Shown here: positions 44,542 through 56,080 of the stretch, in pieces | Numbering within the stretch: position 1 is the first letter of the stretch | Layout of the letters: each line of letters opens with the position of its first letter | Assembly: GCA_949987565.1 (NCBI GenBank) | Contig: OX465103.1 | Location: 22,415,668 to 22,479,667, forward strand | Length of the DNA: 64,000 nt | Source of the DNA: Luidia sarsii | Lineage: Eukaryota > Echinodermata > Asteroidea > Paxillosida > Luidiidae | Direction of reading: 5' to 3' | Notes under the pieces: model-generated | Databases searched by the model: none | What the model was told of the DNA's origin: nothing | What the model saw: the letters and a program-made list of their open reading frames with translations, nothing else | Made by a program: the position numbers and the translations under genes

Positions 44542-44810
44542 AATGAACCTTTCCCGTGAAATATGCAAATAAGAGCTGGCGCATGCGCTTGACTAAATTG
44601 GTGGGCAAGCGGGCTGCCAACCAATCGTAGTTTTCCACGGGCGTGCGCGCGTTCCTTCGCACTAACTGTTTGGCGTGTAGTGATTGGCTATTCGGCGTCT
44701 CCTGCGCGCGTATTTCGAAACCTGCACGCCACGCGCACTCTTTTGCCAACCAATTTTAGTAAAGCGCATGCGGAAAGTCTAATTTGCATATTTCAAGTGA
44801 AAGGTCCATT
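44542..44810. mobile_element. MITE family 5, promoter-like TIRs (269 bp)
   Basis: TIRs of about 70 bp start AATGAACCTTTCCCGTGAAA on the left and AATGGACCTTTCACTTGAAA (reverse complement) on the right. Each TIR holds an octamer ATGCAAAT (44563-44570; inverted at 44782-44789). Each also holds an NRF1-like GCGCATGCGC or GCGCATGCGG (44579-44588; 44764-44773) and ATTGG/CCAAT boxes. The interior has further CCAAT boxes. No coding sequence is present. The promoter-like content is observed; regulatory activity is inferred only. Confidence 0.78.
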
Positions 44811-45261
44811 GAACACGCACTGATGCTTATAATAATTATAAAATAAAACTGATATCAATCAATGCTGTACATTATCATTAACAGTGAAGAAACTATACAT
44901 AATGAATCAGTGTGTGACCCTTCTTTGGGATAGTTTACTTAAAGAGAGTCATAAAAAAGGAGGTAAGGAACTGCAATTACACTCACGGTGGGACTCGGTT
45001 TTATTTCTCTGCTTCTTTTAGAATCCAATCTTAGGTCTGACTCGGTTCTCTCGCGTACGTGTCTGACTAGGAATTCTTGTACAGGGAGGGGTTCCCGCCA
45101 CCAACGGCTCGCTCCTATTGGATCGGGCCGTTGGGCAATTTAAATAAGAAAAACATTTCTGCTACTTTGCATCATTAACTAAAAGGAACGTCCGTTCGAG
45201 TGAACGCGCTATAATGGGTTAAACCAAAATCTTACGGGGATAGTAAAACTTCAACTTGTGA
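44811..45261. other. Spacer before the 24-bp array
   Basis: A single near-unit, ATAATGAATCAGTGTGTGA, at 44899-44917 resembles the array that starts at 45262 and may be a seed or a detached copy. No gene is seen. Confidence 0.5.
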
Positions 45262-45876
45262 CAAGTGTATGATATAGATAATGAATCAGTGTATGATATA
45301 GATAATGAATCAGTGTATGATATAGATAATGAATCAGTGTATGATATAGATAATGAACCAGTGTATGATATAGATAATGAATCAGTGTATGATACAGATA
45401 ATGAATCAGTGTATGATATAGATAATGAATCAGTGTATGATATAGATAATGAATCAGTGTATGATATAGATAATGAATCAGTGTATGATATAGATAATGA
45501 ATCAGTGTATGATATAGATAATGAATCAGTGTATGATATAGATAATGAATCAGTGTTTGATATAGATAATGAATCAGTGTATGATATAGATAATGAATCA
45601 GTGTATGATATAGATAACGAATCAGTGTATGATATAGATAATGAATCAGTGTATGATATAGATAATGAATCAGTGTATGATATAGATAATGAATCAGTGT
45701 ATGATATAGATAATGAATCAGTGTTTGATATAGATAATGAATCAGTGTATGATATAGATAATGAATCAGTGTTTGATATAGATAATGAATCAGTGTATGA
45801 TATAGATAACGAATCAGTGTATGATATAGATAATGAATCAGTGTATAATATAGATAATGAATCAGAGATAATGAAT
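45262..45876. repeat. 24-bp minisatellite (about 25 copies)
   Basis: The unit GTATGATATAGATAATGAAT plus CAGT is tandem with very few substitutions (TTTGAT variants at several units, one ACAGAT, two AACGAA). As 24 is a multiple of three, the plus strand reads YDIDNESV repeats and the minus strand LIHYLYHT repeats, both open. Substitutions are not clearly biased to synonymous positions (Y to F changes occur), so it is treated as noncoding. Confidence 0.95.
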
Positions 45877-45944
45877 TGAGGGTGACGGAGGAAGCATTGG
45901 AAATAATGACGGTATCCACGGAGTCATGCAGCAGCAAGCATGAG

Positions 45945-46110
45945 TAAGCCCCTATAGCCAGCGATAGCGCATCTCCTTTGCTTGCTGGTGTAAGGTGTGA
46001 GGTGTATACGGTATGTCGCCACTATATAGGGGGAAATAGGATCGGGGGACCGGATTCAGCGTGCGGAGGAGCCTCGTGACTGGCAGGCCCTTCATCAGGC
46101 GGAACCTTCT
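45945..46110 (-). mobile_element. Second Penelope-like tail type
   Basis: The minus strand reads CCTGATGAAGGGCCTGCCAG (CTGATGA at 46098-46092), then ACGCTGAATCCGGTCCCC and CCTATATAGTGGCGACATAC. The CTGATGA core and hairpin followed by a CGCTGAA string resembles hammerhead-type tails. The GAAA expected after the hairpin is degraded (TCACGAGG), so this copy would be inactive. Confidence 0.5.
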
Positions 46111-48840
46111 GAGCCGTCTCAGACCGGCGAGATGCACCGCCAATGCTGGTACCTCGGCGACTTTCAATAAGGCAAACTTATGAGAAGTGCGTTTGGTATT
46201 CCGAAGAGCCCAGCTCTGAAGAAAACATACCCCAGGCAATTCAATGTTTGAGGCAGTGTGTGCTCTGCATGTCGGGCAGGAAGACTGCTGGATTCTAACT
46301 GACGATGTTGATCAGAGTGATATTATAAGCACCACCGTCAGTCCTGCAGTCTCCTTACCATGGACAGGGCGCACACCGCCAGGAATGACACTGAGCTACC
46401 GGCTCTTCTCGGAGCCACGCTCTTTCAGGGACGGGATGACTTGATGCACGATGTCGCCGCAAGCTCCCCACACCGCGTGCTTCCATCGTTCAAACGCGTC
46501 GTACACGGTGTGTATAAGAGATGGGAGATAGAGGGATGAGTTGTTTCCACAACACAGGACATGTTTCAAGAAAAAGCTGACACTGCAAACACGTTGGCCC
46601 CTAAAAAGAGAGAAAAAAAAGGCTTGTCTTACAGAAATCGTTTCCCTCGTCTCCGCCGCCTCTCAGCTGTCAACAAGCCGTCGGTCGAACAAATAACCAA
46701 CCAACCAACCAACCAACTAAACAAACAAACAAACAAACATGTCACACGTCAATCATCATCTAAAATGCAAGTCACAAGACAGCAGATTGGCAACGTAGAG
46801 GCGTCCTGGATCTATCGTTCGGCACGCACAGCCATTTTCTTTATACCTTGGGGGCCCCTCTCCTCCCCGATCCGAAATGAGAATCTCCGAGACGCAGCTT
46901 GAGGAGCACCTGTGCTCCTCGCCGCTCCGCAGACTGCCCGGCCGCCGAATCAGACGCCCGGCCGGGCAGAGTAAGAGAATCGCAGTGCACGATGCACCGA
47001 CTCCCCTCCCTCTTGTTCTCGCTGAAAAGGTTAACTAAAGAGTAATTAATCCCCGAGCGGGTTATTTTGCGGACAAGCCGCATCAGGTATTCCATATTTT
47101 GTTTTCTTCTTCGCATCGTTGTCTCGATCATTTTTACGCGTGGGTCGGGAGTGTACTAATCTGCACGTGTGTGCGTTCGTCAGGTGTGTGTGTGTGTGGG
47201 AGGGGGGGGTACTATTATACGCACAAAGCGTTCAAGACACGGCAGTGTTATGTGAGGCCCACGACATTCGTCCGTAGTCATCAGAGTTGAAGTTGGCATT
47301 CACGGATGGCTCTGGGACCCTCGGGGGGTTCCCACCCCCCCCCTCCCCCCCTCCCCCCCGCCTGGCAATTATGACAGAGTCCATTGTGGAGACTGAGGAA
47401 TATGTATTTGTGTCCCTTGATGATTGTCGCCTCTGTGGGCGTTTCGGGGCCGTGGGGGCCCGGGTAAGGGAGTGGGTGGAACAAAGTCACCGCTTTTCCT
47501 GCAAATTTATGTGTATGGAGAAAAGGAAAATCACACCTATCGGTAAGACAACAATCCCGCAATTCCGCAGTTGTGTGTCGTGTCGCATCCACAGTCACTC
47601 TCTTCACTTGAATACACCGTGGTGTGTGATGTTTTTATCAACGCCCCCCCCCAGAAAAAAAGAAGATGTACCGAACATCCAGTGCGATCTCGTGTTTAGA
47701 AACGGCGCGTGAATATCGCAAAAAAGAAGAAAAAAAAGGCCTTCTCAAGGTTGGCAGAGAAAGATGAGAGCGGTGACTTAAGCTGCGCAGTGTGGCTCTC
47801 GAGAACGACCCTGCTAGACAGCAAACTTCGGGCCCTCTACTTGTGTGTGTCAGTCAACTCGTTTGCTTGGCATTGCTTGCCATTTTGCGGGAAAACAAAT
47901 TACGTCTCATCTACCAAAAGCGCCATGAACGCAGCGGGCCTGGCGTGTTTTGGAGACTTTCATATATAGTGCAGTTCATTCAAGTCGGTTTTCAACATTC
48001 TGTTGCACGTTAGGTCTACGGAAATTCTGAAATGATATGGGCTATCTCCTGGCGAGCGGCCAAGTCTGATCATCAAAAGGCCGACTGACGTCAAAATTAT
48101 TGTCCCGTCACTGGGCCACAATATGATACCGAGAAAGACGGTGAGTGCATGGCGGGTAATTGCTTCTCTCTCATTACCTAATGGTCACTCTTGAATGTAA
48201 CTGTCCTCGTTGGCACTGCATGCATGCGGACAACGAGTAAAGGTTCAAGACGATGTGTGTACAAATGCTACCCGCTATAGCGTCAGGGTAAAGTCTCTTT
48301 CTCTTAAAGTTCTACAGAAATAGGATTTGAAAAAGAGCTGAAAACTCTCCTTAGTATAATGTTTACAATATAATCAATACAGGATTGAATTTTGAAATTT
48401 TGGTTAGTGCCTAATTTCGCCCAAAAACAATGAAAAAAGTCCATGTTCGCCCCGCCCCCATAATCCCCACTGTGAGCATGTGACGTCACATACAGACCAA
48501 AAGCAGCCGAGCGAGGCGATCGAAATGCTGAGACGATAAAGTGCGCTACTACGCATGTGACAGTGCGGTATTTACGGTTGATAGACAATAGAGACAATGC
48601 AGGGCCAGTGCAAAGCGCACCACCTCAAGGCTGACCGCAAAATTATGTTTGTGACGTAGTACGTTTGTCTCTAAAGTGGGGGGCACAATTTTCGGACCAA
48701 AATAAAACGTTTTTTGGGGGGTGAATTAATCATTTTTGGTCTCAAAAGTGATAGAAACTTAATAACAATACCAATTTATTTAACCCCCAAGTTAATTTTG
48801 ATTTCTGTATACCTTTAAGGTGCCATACATACGTACATTT
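46111..48840. other. Gene-free stretch
   Basis: A family X-like fragment (GGCAGTGTGTGCTCTGCATG, TCGGGCAGGAAG) is at 46251-46283. Short AACC/AAAC runs are at 46697-46738, C-runs at 47331-47360 and GT near 47184-47200. Two ORF-like frames (47287-47712 and others) have no recognisable domain. No gene is called. Confidence 0.45.
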
Positions 48841-49368
48841 TTGCATTATAAAGCGCCTTTTGAGAAATTTACAAATCGCTACTAACAAATGACTACATTA
48901 TAACACACGAAATCAACAATATGAACAATATTCAGTTATCAAATACAAATTTGCAATTTTACGGGTACACTCAACAAACGAATTGCATTCGTTTTTTTAT
49001 TGTAGATAATTAATGTATGCTCACTAAGTCTAGATGGAAGTGCGTCCCAGTGTGTGGGTGCCTGTGTATGAAAATTAACCTTTTCCCAGCCTTTCTGGTT
49101 GTCTTCGGCGTATCAAGAGTTATCCGGGATGCAGAGCGTATAAAGGTATATAATTTATAGCAAGCTTGACGATTTGGCCATCATTATGTGGCGTAAGGTA
49201 TAGCCTTACTTGGCAAACACTTTCGTTGAATTATATTCTCACGGACGCATGCTGAGTCTCTATACGACTGACCGCGGCATCGGTCTCTATAATAATAAAG
49301 TTTCCAATCCGCCCCCCCCCACTATCTCGGCAAGATCGGCGATCGAGCGGCTTGAAAACCATTTCAGG
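48841..49368. other. AT-rich gene-free stretch
   Basis: TTTTTGCATTATAAAGCGCC at about 48838-48857 resembles SINE tails. Nothing else is recognised. Confidence 0.45.
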
Positions 49369-49757
49369 CCGGTGTCCTGCCAAAAAGTGTCCCTGCCAAA
49401 TACTGTCCGCTCATTAGCATACTGATCGCTGATTGGTTAGCGTTAGGACTAGGATTAGGGTCGTTAGGGTTAGGGTTTGGATTAGAATTAGGATTGGGAT
49501 TAGGATTAGGGTTAGGATTAGGGTTGTTTGGGTTAGGGTTAGCGTTACGGTTACAGTTAGGGTCCAACGGTACCAAAGTGCCCAACGTTGCGTGTGTTAA
49601 TTAGGCAAGCAACCATACACAATGCGTCATACGTGTGTAGTGCGCAACCATACCCCAACCACGGTGGTTGAATGTCATACGTATTGGACCAATCAGCGAT
49701 CAGTAAGCTAATGAGTGGACACTTTTTGGCAGGGGACACTATTTGGCATGACACCGG
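49369..49757 (+). mobile_element. MITE family 4, copy 2, with TTAGGG-like core
   Basis: Nearly identical to 39516-39893, including the whole TTAGGG-like core. Differences are a small AATTA insertion near 49600, a CATAC insertion near 49627 and a few substitutions in the right TIR. The closeness suggests recent copying or gene conversion. Confidence 0.9.
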
Positions 49758-49820
49758 GAACTCCGAATTCGGAGCGCCGGGCACCTCTGAATCCGGGTAC
49801 TACTTTTGTCCAAGTTGTAA

Positions 49821-50186
49821 TGGCCCAGTACAACATTAGGAAGATCGGAAAACATCGATGTCCACAGATTTCCTTCTAATTCACAGAGTTTGTAGATGGT
49901 CATGATAGAATCCTCATGTTGAAATCTTACGGTCTGGGATGCTGTTTTTTTCCCAGAAATCTTCACTCAAACACCGACAAATAGTTTATCACTCGCGAGT
50001 AATAAACTATTTCTTACACTACAGAACGCTGCCAAATCCGTGACGGTTTCTTGCTTTTTTCTACTTTCTCAGATTACCATTTGAGCTAAAACCTTCGCAG
50101 TATTGCTTTTTCTGATTGTTTAATGGTTAAACACACAAACCGTGACAATCTTTTGACCTTTACCAATGCTGTATAGGGCCTTTAAA
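49821..50186 (+). mobile_element. MITE family 3, subfamily b, full copy
   Basis: It runs from GGCCCAGTACAACATTAGGA to ACCAATGCTGTATAGGGCC. The central palindrome is AATAGTTTATCACTCGCGAG/TAATAAACTATT. It is homologous along its whole length to 52231-52590 in inverted orientation and in part to 38081-38390. Confidence 0.85.
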
Positions 50187-52030
50187 ACATAGATTCCTCT
50201 TTTTCATGTAGCGCTCCAAAAGCCACCCAGACGTCAGATTTGACGCCAGGTTTGATTCACTTGTATATACAGTGTTGTATTGACTTATTCACCGGGTATT
50301 AATTGTTCCTAATCGTTGAGCGAAAATGCTGTTCTGAAAATGGTACCTTATTCCATGGCCCTCCGTGTGTGGAGGTCAAAGGCGCTGAGAACCGGAAGTG
50401 AGCCGATGCGATATGGCTACGAGTGACCGCACCAGAGAACAGAAGTGCAGAGTTCGAGTCCATCACATCACCCAGTGTGTTATTTTCCTGCGAAATCTCC
50501 AACTCGCGTTGCCCGTCTCTGTTCATTTTATGTTCTTTTGTTTCAGACAAAGTACTGAGATCAATCGGGTAAAGCGCTGGGCATTGCGCAAAGTGCAGCC
50601 TGCAGATTGGGAGAGAAAAGGGGCAAAATCTCCCGTTTTGAATTCCCAGTCCCACCGACGCAAACCATGGCACGATGTCCGAGACGATGTCGCATTTCCT
50701 GTAACTTGTTACCCCCCCCCCAACAAAAGAAAACAAACCCATAACCGCCCACCCCAAGATTGAATTCAAGACGCACGCCTTTCCGCCTGCGTGAGTATAT
50801 AGACGTGTGCGGTTTCCCATTATGAGATGCGCGGGGTTTCGCAATCGTTAAAGAGCCGCCTTGAGGAAAGACTACACCCGCCCCCGCCCCTCCCACTTCC
50901 AGCCATGAAAGCATTCGGAAAATCACACCGACCCGACTCGTAGTCTCTTTTGACTTCGGTTAAAGGATGACATCATTACAATTGCATTCGCTTCACCGCT
51001 ACCGGACGTGAAATTACACACCTACCTGTGGAAAACTGTATACACATTCTGCCGTCAATATAATACCTTATCAATATTCAACAGGTAATCGGGTCACGAC
51101 GGTCTTTTGTTTTTCAACAACCGAACCATTGTTGCACTCCCCCCCCCCCAAAAAAAAAAAATCAACCCCCCCCCAAAAATCCGTGAGTCACCGCCTCTTC
51201 GCACGGCAGATATTAATGGGCAGGATTTCGTCACAGGCATTCTACATCGTGAATCCACCATGCAACCCCCCCTCCCCTCGCCAAAAAAAAAAAAAAATCA
51301 CCAAGAAACAAAACCCAAACAAACCTTCCAATCTGTTTGAGTTACGTTTACGTGATGGAGCTTGTGATTGCCACAGTTTGTGCTAGGAGAGGTTTATATA
51401 ACTGGATTCCCTTCACGGAGTCAAGGGATCTCCCCTTCGTCCGATTTCCAACCCTATCCGGCCTTGTGTATTTTCATTATCGTGCAGCCGTGAAGACAAT
51501 GCGAGTGTGTGTGTGTGTGGGTGGGGGGGGGGGGTAACGACTGAAATGAAACAGAGAGGCAGGGGAGAAAATGTCCCTTCATCGATCAACTTGGTGGGGG
51601 CCGGGTGTGCGGGGAAGGAGCGCTCAGTATGTCGAGCATTTGGGTCACGGGTAATCGAGTGAGGAGGAGTTGGGTTGTCGGCGGTGCACCGTGTCAGTGG
51701 CTGACTGTCGCGGGGGGTATGGCCGGGGGGCATAGAGCCCGTCAGACACGGCCGAAGGCGCTCCCCTCCCCACCCCCTGCCAACCACCATTGCCCCCGTT
51801 TAACGCCAGCACCGCGGTAACTCATCCCCTCGCCCTTCCCACACAGCACACGACCGTATACCGCTAATAATTAAAGGTGAACTGCTGCAGCATTTTGGTA
51901 ACGACGGGAAAGATTGCCCAAGACATCTTCTTTAATACTCAAATTAGCAATCGCAAAAGATGTTGCTTATTGACTAAAAGATGTTGCTAGTGAGATGTTG
52001 CTTACGTGAACAAACTGCGAATAATTTTTT
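50187..52030. other. Gene-free stretch with homopolymers
   Basis: C/A homopolymer junctions lie at 50713-50730, 51139-51172 and 51268-51298, and a GT/G run at 51505-51536. No gene is recognised. Confidence 0.5.
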
Positions 52031-52034
52031 TTTA

Positions 52035-52125
52035 GAGGACCATACATTTCAGCCTTCACGGGACCAAAGGGCTTTGATAAAGGTCCTGAAAGAATTAAAA
52101 CGCCAGACTTTTGAGATTTTCAATT
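52035..52125 (+). mobile_element. Penelope-like tail motif, old copy
   Basis: CTTTGATAAAGGTCCTGAAA, GAATTAAAACGCCAGACTTT keeps the order of the motif at 17469-17505 with many substitutions. Confidence 0.45.
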
Positions 52126-52230
52126 ATACTCCTGAAAGTTGTAATGATTGAAATGTCCAACTTTAAAAAAAATCAGGAAAATGTCGTCAAGAATATTATT
52201 GAGTCTACCATAATGCTATCACTGTTTGTG

Positions 52231-52590
52231 TTAAAGGCCCTTTGCAACATTGGTAATGGTCAAAAGATTGCCACAGTTTGAGTGTTGAACCATTAAACAT
52301 TCCAAAAAAGAAATCCTGCGAAGGTTTTAGCTCAAATGGTAATCTGAGAAAGTAGAAAAAGGCAAGAAACCGTCATGGATTTGGCAGAGTTCTGTAGTGT
52401 AAGAAATAGTTATTACTCTCGAGTAATAAACTATTTGTCGATGTTTGAGTGAACATTTCTTGAAAGGTACAGTATCCTAGACCGTAAGATTTCAACATGA
52501 AGATTCTATCATGACCATCTACAAACTGTGTTAATTAAAGGAAATCTGTGGACATCGATGTTTTCCGATCTTCCCAATGTTGTATTGTGG
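52231..52590 (-). mobile_element. MITE family 3, subfamily b, full copy (inverted)
   Basis: TTAAAGGCCCTTTGCAACAT ... TCCCAATGTTGTATTGTGG. This is the reverse complement of 49821-50186 with moderate divergence. The central palindrome is ATAGTTATTACTCTCGAGTA/ATAAACTAT. Confidence 0.85.
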
Positions 52591-53252
52591 AAGTTGAGTT
52601 TTGATTATGATTAATCTTCCTGGTGACGTGAACATAGACTGGCAGTGGTGGGGCCTGCACAAGGAGGTTTAAAGAGCCGGCAACCCCATGACGCCATGCG
52701 AACGAAGCCTGTGTGGAAAATAATCCCATTGGTAAGACCAAGTAAGACAGCTTATGGATAGCGCTTTACAGACACTGTTGCAGTACGGTAGGGAGGCATG
52801 AATGAGCTGTCGTAGCAACAGCAACTACCCCATGAATCATTGGATGAAATTCGTTCAGACCCGTTTGCCCTGCGACACATGACCTTTTTGTTGTTCCTCT
52901 ACACAGCAAGAAAGTCACAAAATGTTAAGGTGTAAATAATAAAAGCACAAGAACGGCACATGAGAATATCCATACATACATTATACACGTCGAATCCACG
53001 ACAGCCATTGCTAGACGTGAGATGTGAAAGCTACAAATCATCAACAAGACGGTCAAAAACCTGTTAAGATGTTAAGGATCAAAGCCAGAGATCGGCACGA
53101 AAAAAATATTCGTATAATTATGACACAAGTCAAATATACAACATATTAGGCCTATTTGCTAACATGAGATATCAAAGATATCAAGAGGATAGAGCAAAGG
53201 TAATAGTTGCTGCTACTAATCCTTAATTCACTCTTCCAAACTGGTTTGTCTC
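52591..53252. other. Gene-free stretch
   Basis: No recognisable gene or element is seen. Confidence 0.5.
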
Positions 53253-53628
53253 TTAAAGCCCCTACACAACATTGGTCGAGGTCAAAGAATAGCATCCATA
53301 CGTTGTCTGATCCAACGTATGCATGAAATAGCACACCTTTGAAAATGTCAGCTCAATCCGCCAACCGAGTCTCGAGAAAATCGTGAAAACCGCTTCATTT
53401 GTTTCGCGAAAATGCAGCATTCAACGCCGTACTGTTCCGAAAAATAGTTTAGATCTCGGTGAGACGTAAACTATTTCTTTTACTCATTTCTCCCAAAATA
53501 CAACATTTCAGGCAGAAATATTTCAGTGAGATGTTTCTACTATAACCATCTTCAAACTGTATAAATTTCATGTAAATGTGTGAAAATGTGTGTTTTTCGA
53601 TCTTACCAATGTTGTGTAGGGGCTTTAA
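53253..53628 (-). mobile_element. MITE family 3, full copy (inverted twin)
   Basis: TTAAAGCCCCTACACAACAT to GTTGTGTAGGGGCTTTAA. It is the reverse complement of 37709-38080 with few changes and has TTAA at both outer ends. Confidence 0.87.
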
Positions 53629-53945
53629 CTTGGTATCATTCATTAGTTAGACTGACTTGGTTATCTTTATAATCCTCATCGGTAATATGGAACAATGACG
53701 TACTAATGCATTGCGCAATTCGTTACCGGTCATCACATTACCATTCACATACGCCAAAAGATGACCCAGACAGGCAGTGGTGTTTAGAAGCAATAATTGT
53801 ATGGGTATATATATTGTGTAACGAGCACGCTAAAGCTGTGTAGGGTAAAATGATAGCATGATTCGCCTCTTCGTTTCACAGGTGGGGTTTATTTTTGTCT
53901 TGATTTGGGAACCACCCAACGCGTGATAGTACTGACCGTAACGGG
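53629..53945. repeat. Segmental duplication unit, right copy (inverted)
   Basis: Matches 37379-37708 in inverted orientation. Together with the adjoining MITE it makes an inverted repeat of about 0.7 kb whose copies are about 15 kb apart. Confidence 0.85.
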
Positions 53946-54344
53946 ACTGGTCAAAATTTCGAGACAGAATCGTTTGGCCAACACCATTCTGAGTGTTGAT
54001 GCCTGCCAACCGCTTGTGGACCTAAAATAATGACGAGAGCGTACATGTACTGGGCCTGATATTGCGATCCTAGCATCCTAGCAGAACACTTCTTAGAGCC
54101 AGAATCATGCTTAAGCTTCTGCTCATGTAGATCGAAACTTCGTGACCTCTGTAGTTTTGAGAGAGTTTGTCATCGATTTTGACCGACACGATGCAATAGG
54201 TGAAGTCTTATCGGCCCATAAGCTTTATACCAGTCGGTAGTTTGGCTGGCGTGGGTCAAAAAATACTTGCCCGCCATTGTGGCTATGCTGCTACCGCGGG
54301 TACCTTTTGAGACAAAAAAAAAATCTCCATCTCTCTGTCTAATT
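53946..54344. other. Spacer with a Penelope-like tail variant
   Basis: CTGGGCCTGATATTGCGATC, CTAGCATCCTAGCAGAACAC at 54048-54090 is a variant of the minus-orientation tail motif with an internal duplication of ATCCTAGC. No gene is seen. Confidence 0.45.
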
Positions 54345-54545
54345 TGCCTGCACCGAGGCTTTGGTATATTTCCGTGATAAGATTTGATGGTTTACATGGA
54401 GGAAGTACAAAGTGGAATGTTTGTGATGACAACGTGACGCGAGAGATCTCTTTCGAGACGGAGTGTGGCTCTGAAAAAGAGCTCAACGTTTCGGGCAGTG
54501 TGTGCTCTGCCCGTCGTCGGGAAAGCGCTGATGGGAAGATCCTCC
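54345..54545 (-). mobile_element. Family X copy 2
   Basis: Reading the minus strand: CCGACGACGGGCAGAGC, a 7-bp stem CGGGCAG/CTGCCCG, then GAAACGTTGAG. Next comes a hairpin GCTCT-TTTTC-AGAGC (54482-54468), then CACACTCCGTCT and the purine-rich CGAAAGAGA (54457-54449). The order and spacing match the insertion at 17083-17213. The core triplets have changed from CTGATGA to CCGACGA, so any ribozyme would be dead here. Confidence 0.7.
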
Positions 54546-55190
54546 AGCGCTCTCGATCTCCACGACGCATGCAAACACCAACAAATGTATGTTGGGGATC
54601 CATGTTGTCTCCTGTCGATGGGCGGAGTGCGTTTTGCCCGAACCGTACTTCCGTGAAGCTGTGCGGGGCTGGGGGGAAGGTATCCGGCCGAAATCGGACG
54701 ACCGTGAAGCAGACGGAGCGAGTAGGGGGTCGTTGAACCCCCCCCCCCTCCCCCAACCCCCGCGAACCCGGTGCCACCGTCCTAAGCCCCTTTCCTTTTC
54801 GGCCGGCTATGGCCGGCATTTTAAGCGATTCCCTGGGCCAAACGGCGACACGCTCCGAAAATGCAAACAATTTTGATGCCCCTGACGCTGAGATGTGGCT
54901 CCAATTTTATGTAGATTTTTTTTCCCGTTGGATCATAATTTTTTTTAAGGCGTTTGACCGGCTGTTTACGGCCAGGCTTGTCCGGTGGTGCTCATCTGTG
55001 GGCCGATCGAGGGTAAAGTCGGGTGAAGAGGCCAGTGCCGCATACCTACGCGGCGGTGAATGGTCCGTAAATCCCGCACCCTTGTTCTGTGCAACTATCC
55101 CCATTCTCAAAGCACGCATCTGTTCCGCCGCTTGATTGACTCGTTTTTGTCTAAGTGAACGTGCGCGGTTTTTTTTTTATTGGGTGAAAT
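54546..55190. other. Gene-free stretch
   Basis: A C-run lies at 54738-54757 and T-runs near 54916 and 55171. No gene is recognised. Confidence 0.5.
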
Positions 55191-55194
55191 GAAC

Positions 55195-55800
55195 GGGCGG
55201 TCAGTTTGTAGGTTTGTCGGGTTTGTTTGGGCCGGTTCATCGGGGGGTCGATTGGGGTCGGTTCTTCGGTTGATTGTTTGGTCGGTCGATCGGTTGGTCG
55301 GTTGGTCGACCGAATGGTGTATTTTAAGGTTTGTAGTTGACTGTTTGGTCGGTCAGTTGGTTGGTCAGTTGCTCAGCAGTCCGTTGGTCGGTTGGTCGAC
55401 CGAATGGTGTGTTTTACGGCTTTTAGTTGACTGTTTATTTGGAAGGTCAGTTGGGTGGTAAATTGGTTGGTTGGTCGGTTGGTCGGTTGGTCGGTTGGTC
55501 AGTAGTCTGTTGGTCGGTTGGTCGACCGAATGGTGTATTTTACGGTTTGTAGTTGACTGTTTGGTCAGTTGGTTGGTCGGTTGGCCGGTAGTCCGTTGGA
55601 TGGTTGGTCGGTCAGTCAGTTGGTCAGTCGATTGGTCGTCTCAACGGTTGGCTGCTCAGTCGACCGGTTTGTCGTTCAGCTGGTTGGTCGACCGGACGAT
55701 CGGACAGTTGGTTGGTCGGTCAGTTGGTCGGTCGGCCTGTCGGCTCGATGGTCAGCGTGTACGTTGGTCGGTCGATCGGTTGGGGTTTCGATCACTGAGT
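55195..55800. repeat. GGTCGGTT/GGTTGGTC tetranucleotide-like array with ~200-bp internal repeats
   Basis: Degenerate GGTC/GGTT/AGTT tetramers. A longer string, GGTTGGTCGACCGAATGGTG followed by TATTTTA or TGTTTTA and GTAGTTGACTGTTT, recurs near 55299, 55389 and 55513, marking higher-order duplication. Frames are artefacts. Confidence 0.9.
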
Positions 55801-56080
55801 TGGCAAGACTGATCAGTTGATCATAATAGTGGGTTTTTGGCTTGGTTAGCTACATCGCGCCACCCGTATGCTTCGTTCTTTCCCCCTCCCCATTGGTCAT
55901 CAAGAGGTAGGCGTCAGTCCCCTTACCCTTCAAACTCTATTACTTTGTCCCCATCTACTCCCCGTCACCCACTTCTCTTCTCGGCTGCCCACTTCAGAAT
56001 CTCATGCATTTAGCGACTGACGGGCTGACTGACATCACATCGCCGTGTAGGCTCCTCGGAGTTCAGTGATGGGGATCCCG
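55801..56080. other. Spacer
   Basis: No feature is recognised. Confidence 0.5.

Noticed and set aside
45262..45876. CRISPR-like array
   Set aside because: Head-to-tail 24-bp units with no variable spacers, in a eukaryotic context.
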